Shown piece by piece: positions 18,305-28,049 of a DNA stretch of 64,000 nucleotides (positions within the stretch are counted from its first letter, which is position 1; every line of letters begins with the position of its first letter). The position numbers were made by a program, and so were the translations under genes. Under the pieces are notes generated by a model. The model was not told the DNA's origin and did not search any database. It worked only from the letters and a program-made list of their open reading frames with translations. The stretch covers positions 62,001-126,000 of the forward strand of contig NZ_JBQKLQ010000002.1 of assembly GCF_052116145.1 (NCBI RefSeq), in the 5' to 3' direction. The DNA comes from Fundicoccus sp052116145 (GTDB lineage: Bacteria > Bacillota > Bacilli > Lactobacillales > Aerococcaceae).

Positions 18305-18601
18305 TTATTTAATGCGAATTGATTCATGAATTTCCAACTTTTTATTTGGCTGATCCTGCGAAGCTAATGTCAAGGCCATCAGTTCAGCAACCAATTGATG
18401 TTTGGGATTGGCCACTAACTGCGAGGCTTGAGTTGCGACAGGTGTCTGATTCTTTTGGGGAGCGGCCACTGGCGGGGTATCTTTACCCACCAACTTGGCT
18501 GTCCATTCGGTAATGCCCCAGAGTGCGGTTAATACTGCAAATACAACGAGCATCGAGACGACCGTTAAGGCTAAGCCGTCCATAATACTGATTGTTTCCA
18601 T
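18305..18601 (-). CDS. oadG: Na+-pumping decarboxylase gamma subunit
   Basis: 98 residues with one N-terminal membrane helix (about 10-30, LTVVSMLVVFAVLTALWG). A Pro/Ala/Gln-rich soluble tail and a short C-terminal helix follow, the usual OadG_1 architecture. It anchors the alpha subunit to the membrane and stabilises the complex. It lies between the alpha and carrier genes with short spacers, in one transcript. Confidence 0.88.
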   Translation of the reverse strand: METISIMDGLALTVVSMLVVFAVLTALWGITEWTAKLVGKDTPPVAAPQKNQTPVATQASQLVANPKHQLVAELMALTLASQDQPNKKLEIHESIRIK

Positions 18602-18628
18602 CGAATTTCCTCCTTCTTGGCCTATGGC

Positions 18629-20014
18629 TTATAGTGCATTCGAGTAGCGCGCATGAATTTTGATGACTGCTTCCGCTTGATACTTGCGCTCCAAATATTG
18701 CCTGCCCACTTGTGGGAATAAGGCATAGGTCAAAATATCCTCATCGGTTTTCGCCAGGTCGCCTAATTCAAGCTTAAGACTGTCAAATTCTGACTCTAAA
18801 TGATCAGCAGGACGACTTTCCATCACAGCCGCATCGCCGATAATCGACTGCCTAAAAGCTGGAGCGATGGGAGCGGGAGATTTTCCGTAGTGCCCTTTCA
18901 AATAGTCCTTGATTTCATTAGGTACGACTTTATAACGCTCGCCCGTTAAAACATTGAAAACAGCCTGAGTTCCTACCATTTGGCTCAGCGGAGTAACCAG
19001 TGGTGGAAAGCCCATATCTGCCCGCACCGACGGCACTTCGTTCAAGACTGCATCATATTTGTTGAGCGAACCGGCTTGGCGCAATTGCGAATACAAATTC
19101 GATAACATACCACCTGGCACCTGGTAAATCAACGCTTTAGGGTCGACAAACATCATCTTACTATCTAATGTATCGTCCGCTAAGTACTTATCACGAATGC
19201 CTTTAAAGTAATCTGCAATAGTTTCTAAAATATCTATGTTTAAATGAGTGTCAATCTGGAGTTCTTCAAAAGTTAAAGCCATTGATTCGGTTGGAGGTTG
19301 GCTGGTGCCTTCAGCAAAGGGAGATATGGCGGTATCAATGATATCGACGCCATGTTCAACTGCCACGAGATAAGTCATCTGAGAAATGCCACTAGTCGCA
19401 TGCGTATGTAGGTTAAGGGGAACATCAATCACCGCCTTGATCGCAGGGATTAATTGACGAGCAACAGCAGGTGTTAGAATGCCTGCCATATCTTTAATAC
19501 AAATGGAATCAGCACCCATCGCCAAATATTGCTTGGCCAAGTCTGTATAATAATCGATCGTATGCACATCACTAATCGTATAACAAATCGCCAGTTGGGC
19601 ATGAGCTTGGTATTTGTGGACAGCTTTGAGCGAGGCCTCCAAATTACGAGGGTCATTCAAGGCATCAAATATCCGGAAGATATCAATGCCGTTTTCAACG
19701 GCTTTTTCGACAAACTTATCAACAATATCATCCGCATAATGTCGGTAGCCAATGAGGTTTTGCCCTCTTAGTAACATCATCAATTGGGTATTAGGCGTGC
19801 GTTGACGTATTTCACGCAGCCTTTCCCAGGGATCCTCATCTAAGAAACGTATGGCAGCATCATAAGTCGCCCCACCCCAACATTCAAGGGCATAATAGCC
19901 TGCTTGATCCATTGTCTCCACAATGGGGAGCATATCGGCCGTTGACATGCGAGTGGCCATCAAACTTTGATGCGCATCCCGTAACACTGTCTCATTGAAC
20001 AGTACACTGGTCAT
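18629..20014 (-). CDS. oadA: Oxaloacetate decarboxylase alpha subunit (carboxyltransferase)
   Basis: 461 residues from ATG 20014; a GTG three codons earlier lies too close to the AAGGAGAGG site. The HMGL-like TIM barrel carries the metal-binding start NETVLRDAHQSLMATRMST, GYYALECWGGATYDAAIRFL, the active-site Lys in SICIKDMAGIL and the HTHATSG metal histidines. A conserved PYC/OADA domain follows (to about 450) and there is no fused biotin domain. It transfers the C4 carboxyl of oxaloacetate to biotin, giving pyruvate. It is first in the operon. Citrate lyase and transporter genes are not nearby, so the source of oxaloacetate is open. Confidence 0.93.
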   Translation of the reverse strand: MTSVLFNETVLRDAHQSLMATRMSTADMLPIVETMDQAGYYALECWGGATYDAAIRFLDEDPWERLREIRQRTPNTQLMMLLRGQNLIGYRHYADDIVDKFVEKAVENGIDIFRIFDALNDPRNLEASLKAVHKYQAHAQLAICYTISDVHTIDYYTDLAKQYLAMGADSICIKDMAGILTPAVARQLIPAIKAVIDVPLNLHTHATSGISQMTYLVAVEHGVDIIDTAISPFAEGTSQPPTESMALTFEELQIDTHLNIDILETIADYFKGIRDKYLADDTLDSKMMFVDPKALIYQVPGGMLSNLYSQLRQAGSLNKYDAVLNEVPSVRADMGFPPLVTPLSQMVGTQAVFNVLTGERYKVVPNEIKDYLKGHYGKSPAPIAPAFRQSIIGDAAVMESRPADHLESEFDSLKLELGDLAKTDEDILTYALFPQVGRQYLERKYQAEAVIKIHARYSNAL

Positions 20015-20212
20015 AAAATCCACCTCTCCTTATTTGTTTATTCATCTTCTATTATAAGCTAAACCGCTTGGTTTTGTAATCGTTTCCATCATTTTTGACG
20101 AATAGTTTTTAAGTGGGAGTGTTCGGTCTTCGCTTAGGCTGTTCTTGGTCATTCTTTTGTGACTGGTGAGCATTCTAGGAGACAATGGTTAACTGTTATT
20201 GACGCACAAAGA

Positions 20213-20226
20213 GGCCCCGTGGGGCC
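20213..20226 (-). terminator. Probable terminator of the VanZ/RDD gene
   Basis: GGCCCC and GGGGCC arms with a 2-base loop, followed on the minus strand by TCTTTG. Weak T tract. Confidence 0.5.
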
Positions 20227-20250
20227 ATGATTTGCTTATTTTCCCTGACT

Positions 20251-21369
20251 TTAGTAGGTTGTTTGTTTTAAATGGGTGAGGCGTTCGTAGAAGAGTTGGT
20301 GGCTTTTGCCGATGAGGGTAAAGCCGATGTCGAGGAGGAAGAGGAGTTGGGCGGTGCTGGTGACCAGGAGGCCGCCGAGTGGTAGGATTATGTCGGTGCC
20401 TGTTTGACTTTGGGTGGCGACGAGTGTGGCGGGGATGTAGAATAGTGGGTTGGCCAGTAGTAGTGCGTTGAGTAAAAGTTGACGGATAGCCAGGGATGGG
20501 ATTGTCGCTCTGCCGCTTTCTTGGTGGATGATGCGGATTTTGACGAGGGCTTTGCCTGGCGTCGAGCCTTGCCAAATGATTGGGATTAAGACGAAATAGC
20601 TGGTTGAAACGATTAAATAATGTGTATAGTTAGCGAGCGTAAGTGCTGGCCAGCCGATGCTAAGGAATTGGACGGTCGTTGCTAGTATTAGCCAGTCAAG
20701 GGCGTAAGCTGCTAGGCGGCGGGTGAAACTGACGTGTTGGCTTGTAGTCCTGGCACTTTGGTTGAGTTGGGTGACGGACGGTATGACGAACGACAACAGG
20801 GGTTCTACCGCATAACCGAGGCCGGCCCCTAGAGTGTTGGTAATCAGATCATCGACTTCAAAGAGTCGGTAGGGTCTTGGGTAAATAAAATACAGGCCGG
20901 ATAATTGCGTTAGTTCGAAAAAGAGCGATAGTGCCAAGCCCGCTAAGAGGGCCTGTTTGGCGTTGATTTTGGTTAAATAACGTAAGTAAACGCCGAATGG
21001 TAGTGTCAACATAATGTTGAAAAAGGGTTGTAGGAATACTTGTTGTTTAAGTGCTGGAATGTAGCTTGTTGGGTCTGTGAGGTTTAGGACTGAGTATTGT
21101 CTGAATTGGCGGACGACTCTCAGTGGTTCTAGCAAGGTGCGCGGGCTAGTCATTTGGGCGACTTCTTCAATGCTAGGAAGTGGTAGAATGACTAAAAAGT
21201 AAGCGCAGAGTAAATAAAAACCAAAGCTAAAAACTATGAATGTTTTAAATTTAGAGATTGAGCCGAACTTGCGGTATTGATGGATTGCATAGGGTAGAAC
21301 GGCCAGTGCGGCTAGGACTGGGAATAGGAAAACGGCGGTTAGGATTGGTAACATGTAGGCGCGCATCAT
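20251..21369 (-). CDS. VanZ-like plus RDD-domain membrane protein
   Basis: 372 residues from ATG 21369, which has AAAGGAG 9 bases upstream; the longer frame to 21477 has none. The first 190 or so residues are a VanZ-like domain with several helices and the typical NIMLTLPFGVYLRYL, LSLFFELTQLSGLY and EVDDLITNTLGAGLGY motifs. The rest is an RDD domain starting FTRRLAAYALDWLIL and containing GSTPGKALVKIRI. Such fusions are common in Lactobacillales, with no settled function; VanZ itself is linked to low-level teicoplanin resistance. It is monocistronic. Confidence 0.85.
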   Translation of the reverse strand: MMRAYMLPILTAVFLFPVLAALAVLPYAIHQYRKFGSISKFKTFIVFSFGFYLLCAYFLVILPLPSIEEVAQMTSPRTLLEPLRVVRQFRQYSVLNLTDPTSYIPALKQQVFLQPFFNIMLTLPFGVYLRYLTKINAKQALLAGLALSLFFELTQLSGLYFIYPRPYRLFEVDDLITNTLGAGLGYAVEPLLSFVIPSVTQLNQSARTTSQHVSFTRRLAAYALDWLILATTVQFLSIGWPALTLANYTHYLIVSTSYFVLIPIIWQGSTPGKALVKIRIIHQESGRATIPSLAIRQLLLNALLLANPLFYIPATLVATQSQTGTDIILPLGGLLVTSTAQLLFLLDIGFTLIGKSHQLFYERLTHLKQTTY

Positions 21370-21639
21370 GTCAGAATGCTCCTTTCTTGGGTTATGTGTG
21401 GGAATTTTGACAGACTGGTTTTGTCTGTTAGTGTGAGTGTTTCTATCCATTATATAAATTATCATTTTTGAGTACAAGGCTTGTGTGGCGGATATATAGT
21501 AAATTGCTTATGAATTATAGATGAAACAACAGGCGCCTAGTGATTTAGGTGGGTATATTTTAGAAGTGACAATATTTTTATTAACTAGCGCATTCGACTA
21601 TCCTTGATATACTCCTTATAAAAGAGCTGGTATAAAATT

Positions 21640-22367
21640 ATGATAGCAGCTTATTTTTTACTATTAGAGAGTGCCAAAGAACAGGTAGACGAAATCCTTA
21701 CCATAGAGAAGCATTTACCCAATAATCAACTTCTCCATTTAGAAATAAGTAAGTCAATACGGTATGTTTCTTCCGATATTGAATCGGCTCTAGATTACAT
21801 TGCTCATGATTTATACGTATCTTAAAATGATCAATAAAAATAAATCTGAAAGTTCTATCAAACAAGCTCAAAGAAAAGTAAACTCTACTTCTCATAAAAA
21901 AGAACAGTCTTTCAATAAGTTTATGAAAGATTCTTTCCCAAGTTTGCAAACAGAATATCCAGATATTTTCTTATTGTTACAACTAATTCAAACTTTTAAC
22001 TTTAATCCAATAGAGGATCATTGCTTATATAAATTTAACGATAGTGTGAATGTCAGTAAACATAGACACTTTACAAAGAATTCACTGTATCAGAAGGGTA
22101 TCATTAGAAATTTTTAATACCAAGGTCTTTCATTGAAAGATGTACAATTTGAGCGAGTGGGATCTATCGTGAATGTTGAATGTTGGTGGAATAGAGTTAA
22201 CATCAGAAATTGCTAAATCTTTAGATAATGATTTTGATGGTGATATCATTACAATTTTCCCTGTTTCAGAAACTAATGAGCCGGTGGTTGAATTACTAGA
22301 AATAACCCTTTTAAAAACACCTGAATTAGTCACTAGTTTACACAATAAGATACAAGAAATTGTATAA
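21640..22367 (+). pseudogene. Decayed unknown gene with at least two frameshifts
   Basis: Three successive frames read as one protein. 21640-21825 ends SALDYIAHDLYVS. A second frame (effective from about 21826, ending 22117) contains SFNKFMKDSFPSLQTEYPD. A third (22173-22367) starts NVGGIELTSEIAKSLDNDFD and ends at a natural stop. The sequence is clearly protein-like and AT-richer than its neighbours, suggesting transferred origin. The family is not recognised. It lies just upstream of the 42-bp repeat array. Confidence 0.55.
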
Positions 22368-22519
22368 AAAATGAGTGCGTAGTAAATCTCGTTGTATCAG
22401 ATGTCATCCAGTATTAATAGATACATAAAGTAAACTTTGGGAATTCTAATTTTCTATGTTTTTCCATTTCCTAACATAAAATTTCTTATTTCTTTATAAT
22501 GTTATTTATAGTGAATTCT

Positions 22520-23409
22520 GTGCCGACCTTACATAAGAGTCGGCAGGATAACAGGTGTCTAGTGCCGACCTTACAAAAGAGTCGGCAGGATTACGCGTGG
22601 ATAGTGCCGACCTTACAATAGACTCGGCAGGATTACAGGTGGCTAGTGCCGACCTTACAATAGAGTCGGCAGGATAACAGGTGGCTAGTGCCGACCTTAC
22701 AATAGACTCGGCAGGATTACAGGTGGCTAGTGCCGACCTTACAAAAGACTCGGCAGGATTACGCGTGGATAGTGCCGACCTTACAATAGAGCCGGCAGGA
22801 TTACGCGTGGATAGTGCCGACCTTACAATAGACTCGGCAGGATTACGCGTGGATAGTGCCGACCTTACAATAGAGTCGGCAGGATTACAGGTGGCTAGTG
22901 CCGACCTTACAATAGAGTCGGCAGGATTACGCGTGGATAGTGCCGACCTTACAATAGAGTCGGCAGGATTACGCGTGGATAGTGCCGACCTTACAATAGA
23001 GTCGGCAGGATTACGCGTGGATAGTGCCGACCTTACAAAAGAGTCGGCAGGATAACAGGTGGCTAGTGCCGACCTTACATAAGAGTCGGCAGGATTACGC
23101 GTGGATAGTGCCGACCTTACAATAGAGTCGGCAGGATTACGCGTGGATAGTGCCGACCTTACAATAGAGTCGGCAGGATTACGCGTGTCTAGTGCCGACC
23201 TTACAATAGAGTCGGCAGGATAACAGGTGGCTAGTGCCGACCTTATAATAGAGTCGGCAGGATTACGCGTGGATAGTGCCGACCTTACAAAAGAGTCGGC
23301 AGGATAACAGGTGGCTAGTGCCGACCTTACATAAGAGTCGGCAGGATTACGCGTGGCTAGTGCCGACCTTACAATAGAGTCGGCAGGATAACAGGTGGCT
23401 AGTGCCGAC
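22520..23409 (+). repeat. 42-bp minisatellite array A (21 units)
   Basis: Units start at 22520 and recur every 42 bp to 23402, giving 21 full units plus a start of the next. Each begins GTGCCGACCTTACA and contains TGCCGAC and GTCGGCA as inverted arms, so each unit can form a hairpin. Variants alternate between GATTACGCGTGGATA and GATAACAGGTGGCTA ends. An open frame through the array (14-residue repeat) lacks a start and a ribosome binding site and is not considered a gene. It sits between the decayed gene and the convergent rex. Confidence 0.95.
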
Positions 23410-23577
23410 TGCGCGGTAACTATTCTTCAAAGGTCTTGACATGTCAGCACCCAAACCTGTTCCTTATTTTCCACTCCCACTCACCCAAAAGGTGCGAGAG
23501 TTCGTCGGTCGCTTAGCCCCCTATTGTCACTAATGTAACTCCCGCCCCAATGACCCAACCCTTTTCAATCCACACAA

Positions 23578-23611
23578 AAACAGGCCGCTCGTTTTACCGA
23601 GGGGCCTGTTT
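23578..23611 (-). terminator. Terminator of rex
   Basis: 14-base arms from 23578 and to 23611 (AAACAGGCC.../...GGCCTGTTT) with a small loop, followed by T-rich sequence on the minus strand. Confidence 0.8.
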
Positions 23612-23643
23612 CATTATCTTACTACTATGCTTATTTTCCCTAA

Positions 23644-24303
23644 TTAAGTAAATTCTGACTCTAGGTCGTCGCTTTCGTCCAAGTTGCTGTCGATGAAGTA
23701 GATTAATGTTTGTAATTCATTCGTTAAGTCGACGTTTTGGACGCGGACGTGTTTGGGTACGTCGTAGCGCAGTGGCGTAAAGTTTAGAATCCCTTTGATG
23801 CCTGAGTCGATCAGACGGTCGACGATGTCGTTAGCCGATGCTTGTGGCACGGTCAAGATGACAATTTCAATCGCTTGTTGTTGGATTTGCTCCTCCAATT
23901 CGTCCATGTGGTAAACTGGCACGCCTGAGCGAATCGTTCCCACGATATCCGGGTTAATATCAAAACCTGCGCCGATACGCACGTTGTTGTTTTTACGGAA
24001 GTTGTAATTCAGTAGCGCATTTCCTAAATGCCCGACCCCAACCAAGGCAACCGACGTTAAACGGTCCTGGTTCAGCGTTTTGCTGAAAAAGTCCAATAGG
24101 TAATCCACATCGTAGCCGTAGCCACGTTTTCCTAGCGCCCCAAAGTATGAGAAGTCACGACGGATTGTCGCGCTATCGACTTTAACAGCATCACTTAATT
24201 CAGTTGATGAGATTCTTTTTTTTCCTGCATTGTGCAGAAATCTTAAATAGCGGTGATAAATCGGCAGACGTTTCGCTGTCGCTCTGGGTATATCTTTATG
24301 CAT
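23644..24303 (-). CDS. rex: Redox-sensing transcriptional repressor Rex
   Basis: A 219-residue protein with an N-terminal winged helix (about 1-80, including SSTELSDAVKVDSATIRRDF) and a Rossmann NAD(H) domain (GVGHLGNALLNY near 89). The C-terminal swapped helix region holds TNELQTLIYF. Rex binds DNA when NAD+ is high and releases on NADH, controlling fermentation and respiration genes. Full length. An AAGGAAT-like site precedes ATG 24303. There is no obvious operon partner. Confidence 0.95.
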   Translation of the reverse strand: MHKDIPRATAKRLPIYHRYLRFLHNAGKKRISSTELSDAVKVDSATIRRDFSYFGALGKRGYGYDVDYLLDFFSKTLNQDRLTSVALVGVGHLGNALLNYNFRKNNNVRIGAGFDINPDIVGTIRSGVPVYHMDELEEQIQQQAIEIVILTVPQASANDIVDRLIDSGIKGILNFTPLRYDVPKHVRVQNVDLTNELQTLIYFIDSNLDESDDLESEFT

Positions 24304-24605
24304 GATTTATTCCTTCTTTCACAAGTTAACTAGACTAACAAATTTTTTAATCATTTCAAGTAGATTATAGCATTTTTTCACAATCCTTGCTATTAGTTTA
24401 ACTTGATGAGGGTTATTTGTCTAGCCTCGAAAGCGGATTAATTTTACTTCACTTCACAAAATATGACATTAAGCCATCTTGCAAATTTTAAGTGCTGCGT
24501 CAAGGTGTCTTGATAGTTTGCTCAATAATGTACTCATTGATAAGTAAAAGTTATAGCCTTAATTAAAGTGTTTATCGAATGCTGGCACTTACATTCACAC
24601 ATTCA
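24304..24605. other. Intergenic before a plus-strand terminator
   Basis: No frame seen. It should contain the rex promoter. A strong terminator on the plus strand follows although no plus-strand gene is evident, so a small RNA from here is conceivable. No convincing promoter was identified. Confidence 0.35.
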
Positions 24606-24658
24606 CATACTGAAGCCACATGTGATGAGCAAGTGGCTTCAGTATGTTGTTTTTTTTA
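24606..24658 (+). terminator. Strong plus-oriented terminator
   Basis: Perfect 14-bp arms (24606-24619 and 24633-24646) with a 13-base loop, then TTGTTTTTTTT on the plus strand. The minus strand downstream of the stem is not T-rich, so it suits plus-strand transcription best. It is 22 bases from the stop of the convergent MBL gene. Confidence 0.75.
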
Positions 24659-24680
24659 TTTATTTTTTATTAGTGGCGTT

Positions 24681-25586
24681 CTAGTCTACAAAAGGAATGC
24701 GCTTGTCTTGCAAGTCACTCCACGTTGTCAATGGCTCCACTTCATGATCTAAGTGATACACAATATTTTGACCTGATTCATCGTATTGTAACACCGCATA
24801 GTAAGGATCATGGTAGAAGAAAAACTTCCAATTGTTCTTGAAAGCTTCCGGTAAGAAGGCTTGCTTGGCCGCTACAGAGTCCATTGGATAATCATCGACA
24901 GCACCTACCCATAAAGGATTCTTGTGCGCATGCGTCAACATCAAGTCAGACATGTGAATCATGGTTTCGCCTGCTTGGTCCAGCTTGATTATTGCTAAGC
25001 CGTTTGAATGGCCACCTGTATGAATCATGGTAATGCCAGGTGCGACTTGCAACTTATCACCAAAAGTCGTTACTTGGTCTTGCACCGCTTGCCAGTTTTC
25101 TTTCAAGTAAGTGCCTTTCGTACGGTCATTAGGATGGCGAACTTCTTGCCACTCGGTTCCGGTCATGTAGATGGTCGCATTAGGGAAGGTCGAAACTAAG
25201 TCGCCTGCTTCGTTGTAACGGGTTAAACCACCGGCATGATCATTATGCATATGGGTCATCAAGACGACATGGATATCGGTTAGTTTTAAACCAAGTTGGG
25301 CGAGTGATTCCTCTATTTTGTTATCACTATGAACGCCTAGATTACGCTTTTGTTTGTCATCTAATTTGTCTGTACCTAAGCCGGTATCAATCAAATAATT
25401 TTTACCTTGATATTGAATCAAGATTGGCGCCAAGATTTCTGGAATTTGGTTGTGTTCGTTAACCGGGAAAAATCGTTGCCAAACAGCCTTAGGTACTGGA
25501 CCAAATAACGTCCCTCCGTCTTGTAACTTATAACGCATCCCTTCCAACCAAGTAAGTGTCATCTCGTGAAATATGTATTGTAGCAA
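24681..25586 (-). CDS. MBL-fold metallo-hydrolase (lactonase-like)
   Basis: 301 residues from TTG 25586, preferred because AAAGGGG lies 7 bases upstream; an ATG at 25622 is possible but has no site. It has the metal motif HMHNDHAGG (His112, His114, Asp116, His117), then the later ligands in HTGGHSNG and MIHMSDLMLTHAH. The N-terminal MTLTWLEG...DGGTLFGPVPK pattern is shared with YtnP-like quorum-quenching lactonases. The substrate is not assignable. Monocistronic. Confidence 0.85.
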   Translation of the reverse strand: MLQYIFHEMTLTWLEGMRYKLQDGGTLFGPVPKAVWQRFFPVNEHNQIPEILAPILIQYQGKNYLIDTGLGTDKLDDKQKRNLGVHSDNKIEESLAQLGLKLTDIHVVLMTHMHNDHAGGLTRYNEAGDLVSTFPNATIYMTGTEWQEVRHPNDRTKGTYLKENWQAVQDQVTTFGDKLQVAPGITMIHTGGHSNGLAIIKLDQAGETMIHMSDLMLTHAHKNPLWVGAVDDYPMDSVAAKQAFLPEAFKNNWKFFFYHDPYYAVLQYDESGQNIVYHLDHEVEPLTTWSDLQDKRIPFVD

Positions 25587-25622
25587 ATTAGTTGCCCCTT
25601 TCAGTTTTAAGTTTTTGATCAA

Positions 25623-26474
25623 AATAGTACTGATTCATTTGAGAGTTTAGCTTGTACCCTTCGACTCTGCTGGTTATATTGTAACATGATGACTTAAGTT
25701 TTTCTGGTGGGTATAATGTTGGCCTGTTTATTATTTTTACAGCTGAGTCGGTGTGAGGAGTGGCTAAGGCGCCTGTCTTCACCAGATGAACCGGTGTGAG
25801 TAGCGGCTCAATATTCAACTGAACGAGTCGAACCTTCGTGACAAGCTATTATTAAGACACTTACGCCTGTCGATTGTCATGAACCACCGACTAGCCAAAC
25901 TAGCCCGTAAAAGTGAGCGGTCTATTCTGGACTTTCATCGGTCACATCACGGCACCGGGACCGACGAATGTTAGAGGGTCTTACACATCATCGCTCACTT
26001 CGCCACGTACTAAACTCCTACAAATTTACTTTTACGCACAAGCATACTGACTTTACTTGCACAGCTTCCTTATATAATAGATTTCCACACACCCTAGCGG
26101 TGTCGTTCCCTGCAGTTCACGACGATTAAATTAGACCCACAAGACCTAAAATCGTGGCGAGTTACAACTCGCTACTCCGCCTGTCTCTTTAATACATGAA
26201 ACGCGTAGCTTGCATCTAGCCAAGGGTTACAGGCTAGCGAAAAAGCTAAGCCACTGCCCGCGACTCCATTATATCCTATAGCCAGGAACCAACAGACCTA
26301 TTGGCCCATCCTCTACGCGCCCCTTCAATCCACTTTACTTCAAGCCACTACACTTCAACTCATTGCGCCGCCTTCACACACCCTCCCAGCCCTCTCCAAA
26401 CCACCAAACCTACTAATTACCCTACCACCTACCGCCATCTCACTGTCCCACCGTCCTCCCAGCCGTTTATTCCA
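25623..26474. other. Intergenic with imperfect palindromes, no gene
   Basis: About 850 bases without a credible frame. It holds several inverted sequences, e.g. AAGTGAGCG near 25910 with CGCTCACTT near 26003 enclosing a CATCGGTC/GACCGA stem, and GCGAGTT/AACTCGC at about 26157. The segment 26093-26190 loosely fits the cloverleaf element described elsewhere (GTCGT...ACGAC, CGATTA...AATCG, GCGAGTT...AACTCGC), probably a decayed copy. Confidence 0.4.
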
Positions 26475-26504
26475 AAACAGACGGAGCATGCGCCCCGTCC
26501 GTTT
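26475..26504 (-). terminator. Terminator of the GntP-type permease gene
   Basis: 10-bp arms (26475-26484 and 26495-26504, one mismatch) with a 10-base loop, ending in TGTTTTGG on the minus strand. Confidence 0.65.
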
Positions 26505-26527
26505 GGTGTTTAGTTGGGTGCTACTGT

Positions 26528-27862
26528 TTAGTAAAGGATAGCGCCTGAAGCGATGATCACGATAACTGAAATGATGGCACCAATTGTAACCACTGTGAAT
26601 AGGTCTTTGAAACCATTCTTGTAGTTTAATTTAGTTAAAGTTAAGAACGTAATAACCGCACCACCGTGAGGAACGTCTGTTAAGATGTTGGCGGCAACTG
26701 AAGCAATCCGGTGAACCATTTCTGGATGCATCCCAGCGTCTACGAAGTATTGACCATAAGTAGGTAATACGATTCCTAAAGCACCTGACGTTGACCCAGT
26801 GATCCCTGACATTGCTGCCGTTAATACTGTTAATTGTACTTCTGGTCCACCAGGGATGCCTAATAATAATTCAGAGAATAAGACGAAGCCTGGAGCTGCC
26901 ATTACAACTGCACCAAACGCTACCGCTGAAGCAGTCGAGAATAGTGGTCCGATCGATCCTTGAGCACCAAGGCTTAATGATTGCATTGTTTTCGGAACGA
27001 AGTTACGGAATAAAACAATCGCTAATAGAATACCTACGATTAATGCGAAATAGATAACGTTTGTTTTCCAGAAGGCGTTACCGAACACTGAACCTAAAAT
27101 GGCAATCGTTACTAACACTGCTAAAGGAGTGATTGAAGCCGCAAATGAAGGTAACTCACGGTCTAATACAACGACTTCTTCTTCATTTGTATGCGTTGCA
27201 TACGTTTCACCTTTGGCGATTGAACGGTTTAAGATGAACTTCATATACCATAGACCCCAAATTGTCGTTGCGATCGCACCCAAGATAGATGGAATAGCGG
27301 CTGCTGTTAAAGAGGTGCCTAAGTATTGAATTGGAATAACGTTTTGAATAGCCGGTGTTCCTGGTAACATTGTCATTGTAATTGTTGCGATTCCTAACCA
27401 AACAGGTGTTTGGATTAAGCTCCATGAAATATCTAATTTCTTAAATAGGTCACGCGCTAATGGAATAATCGCGAACATGGCAACGAATAAACTGATTCCG
27501 CCGTAAGTTAGAATCGAAGCAATCGCAAAGATAGCGACCATTACACGGTAAGGATTATCATGGCCTACTTTGGATAAGATGTAGTCCGCGATGGAAACTG
27601 TTGCTCCACTGGCTTTCATTAACTCAGCTAAAATTGAACCGAGTAAGAAGACGGCGAAGTAACTCATCACGTAGTTACCTAATGCGCCCATAAATTGTAA
27701 TTTTTCAGTGCCCAATAAAGTTGTAATGGGGTCCATTTGGTTGAAGGCGATGACGAATAATGTCGCCAAAGGTGCTGCTAAAATAATGTTCATTTCCTTA
27801 ACTGCAAGGAAGATGATCATGAAAATTCCGACTAGAACGCCGATTGATCCTAATAATTCCAT
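26528..27862 (-). CDS. GntP family permease
   Basis: 444 residues, about 12 membrane helices. Family marks are GILVGIFMIIFLAVKE-like helix 1, the LTYGGISLFVAMFAIIPLA loop, MLPGTPAIQNVIP and GITGSTSGALGIVLPTYGQYF, then NILTDVPHGGAVITFLTL. GntP-family carriers import gluconate, 3-hydroxybutyrate and similar organic acids with protons or Na+. Being next to beta-oxidation-type genes, a short-chain hydroxy or aromatic acid is more likely than gluconate, but this is inference. It has its own promoter region with a cre-like site and its own terminator. Confidence 0.88.
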   Translation of the reverse strand: MELLGSIGVLVGIFMIIFLAVKEMNIILAAPLATLFVIAFNQMDPITTLLGTEKLQFMGALGNYVMSYFAVFLLGSILAELMKASGATVSIADYILSKVGHDNPYRVMVAIFAIASILTYGGISLFVAMFAIIPLARDLFKKLDISWSLIQTPVWLGIATITMTMLPGTPAIQNVIPIQYLGTSLTAAAIPSILGAIATTIWGLWYMKFILNRSIAKGETYATHTNEEEVVVLDRELPSFAASITPLAVLVTIAILGSVFGNAFWKTNVIYFALIVGILLAIVLFRNFVPKTMQSLSLGAQGSIGPLFSTASAVAFGAVVMAAPGFVLFSELLLGIPGGPEVQLTVLTAAMSGITGSTSGALGIVLPTYGQYFVDAGMHPEMVHRIASVAANILTDVPHGGAVITFLTLTKLNYKNGFKDLFTVVTIGAIISVIVIIASGAILY

Positions 27863-27908
27863 TTATATTCACCTCAATAAGTTAGTAAGCACTTTCATTT
27901 AAGTGCCT

Positions 27909-27922
27909 TGATAAACGCTCAA
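27909..27922. promoter_or_regulatory. cre-like site upstream of the permease
   Basis: GATAAACGCTCAAA, 11 of 14 positions to the catabolite response consensus, 46 bases upstream of the permease start. Weak alone; several similar sites occur in this island. Confidence 0.3.
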
Positions 27923-28005
27923 ATAACGCATATTTCACAAGATCTTTTCAACCCTATCAAAATAGGATTAAATAGTTAGTGAAGTTAAAACAAGACATAA
28001 AAATA

Positions 28006-28038
28006 GCTGTGACAAGGGATTTGTCCGGATGTCACAGC
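28006..28038 (-). terminator. Terminator of the crotonase operon
   Basis: 9-bp arms (28006-28014 and 28030-28038), then ATTTTTAT on the minus strand. It ends the thiolase-to-crotonase transcript. Confidence 0.8.
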
Positions 28039-28049
28039 CTGTGTGATTC

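Noticed and set aside
22681..23055. 124-residue open frame inside the 42-bp array A as a repeat protein
   Set aside because: No start codon context or ribosome binding site; the frame is open only because the period is divisible by three, and units vary at hairpin positions rather than codon positions.
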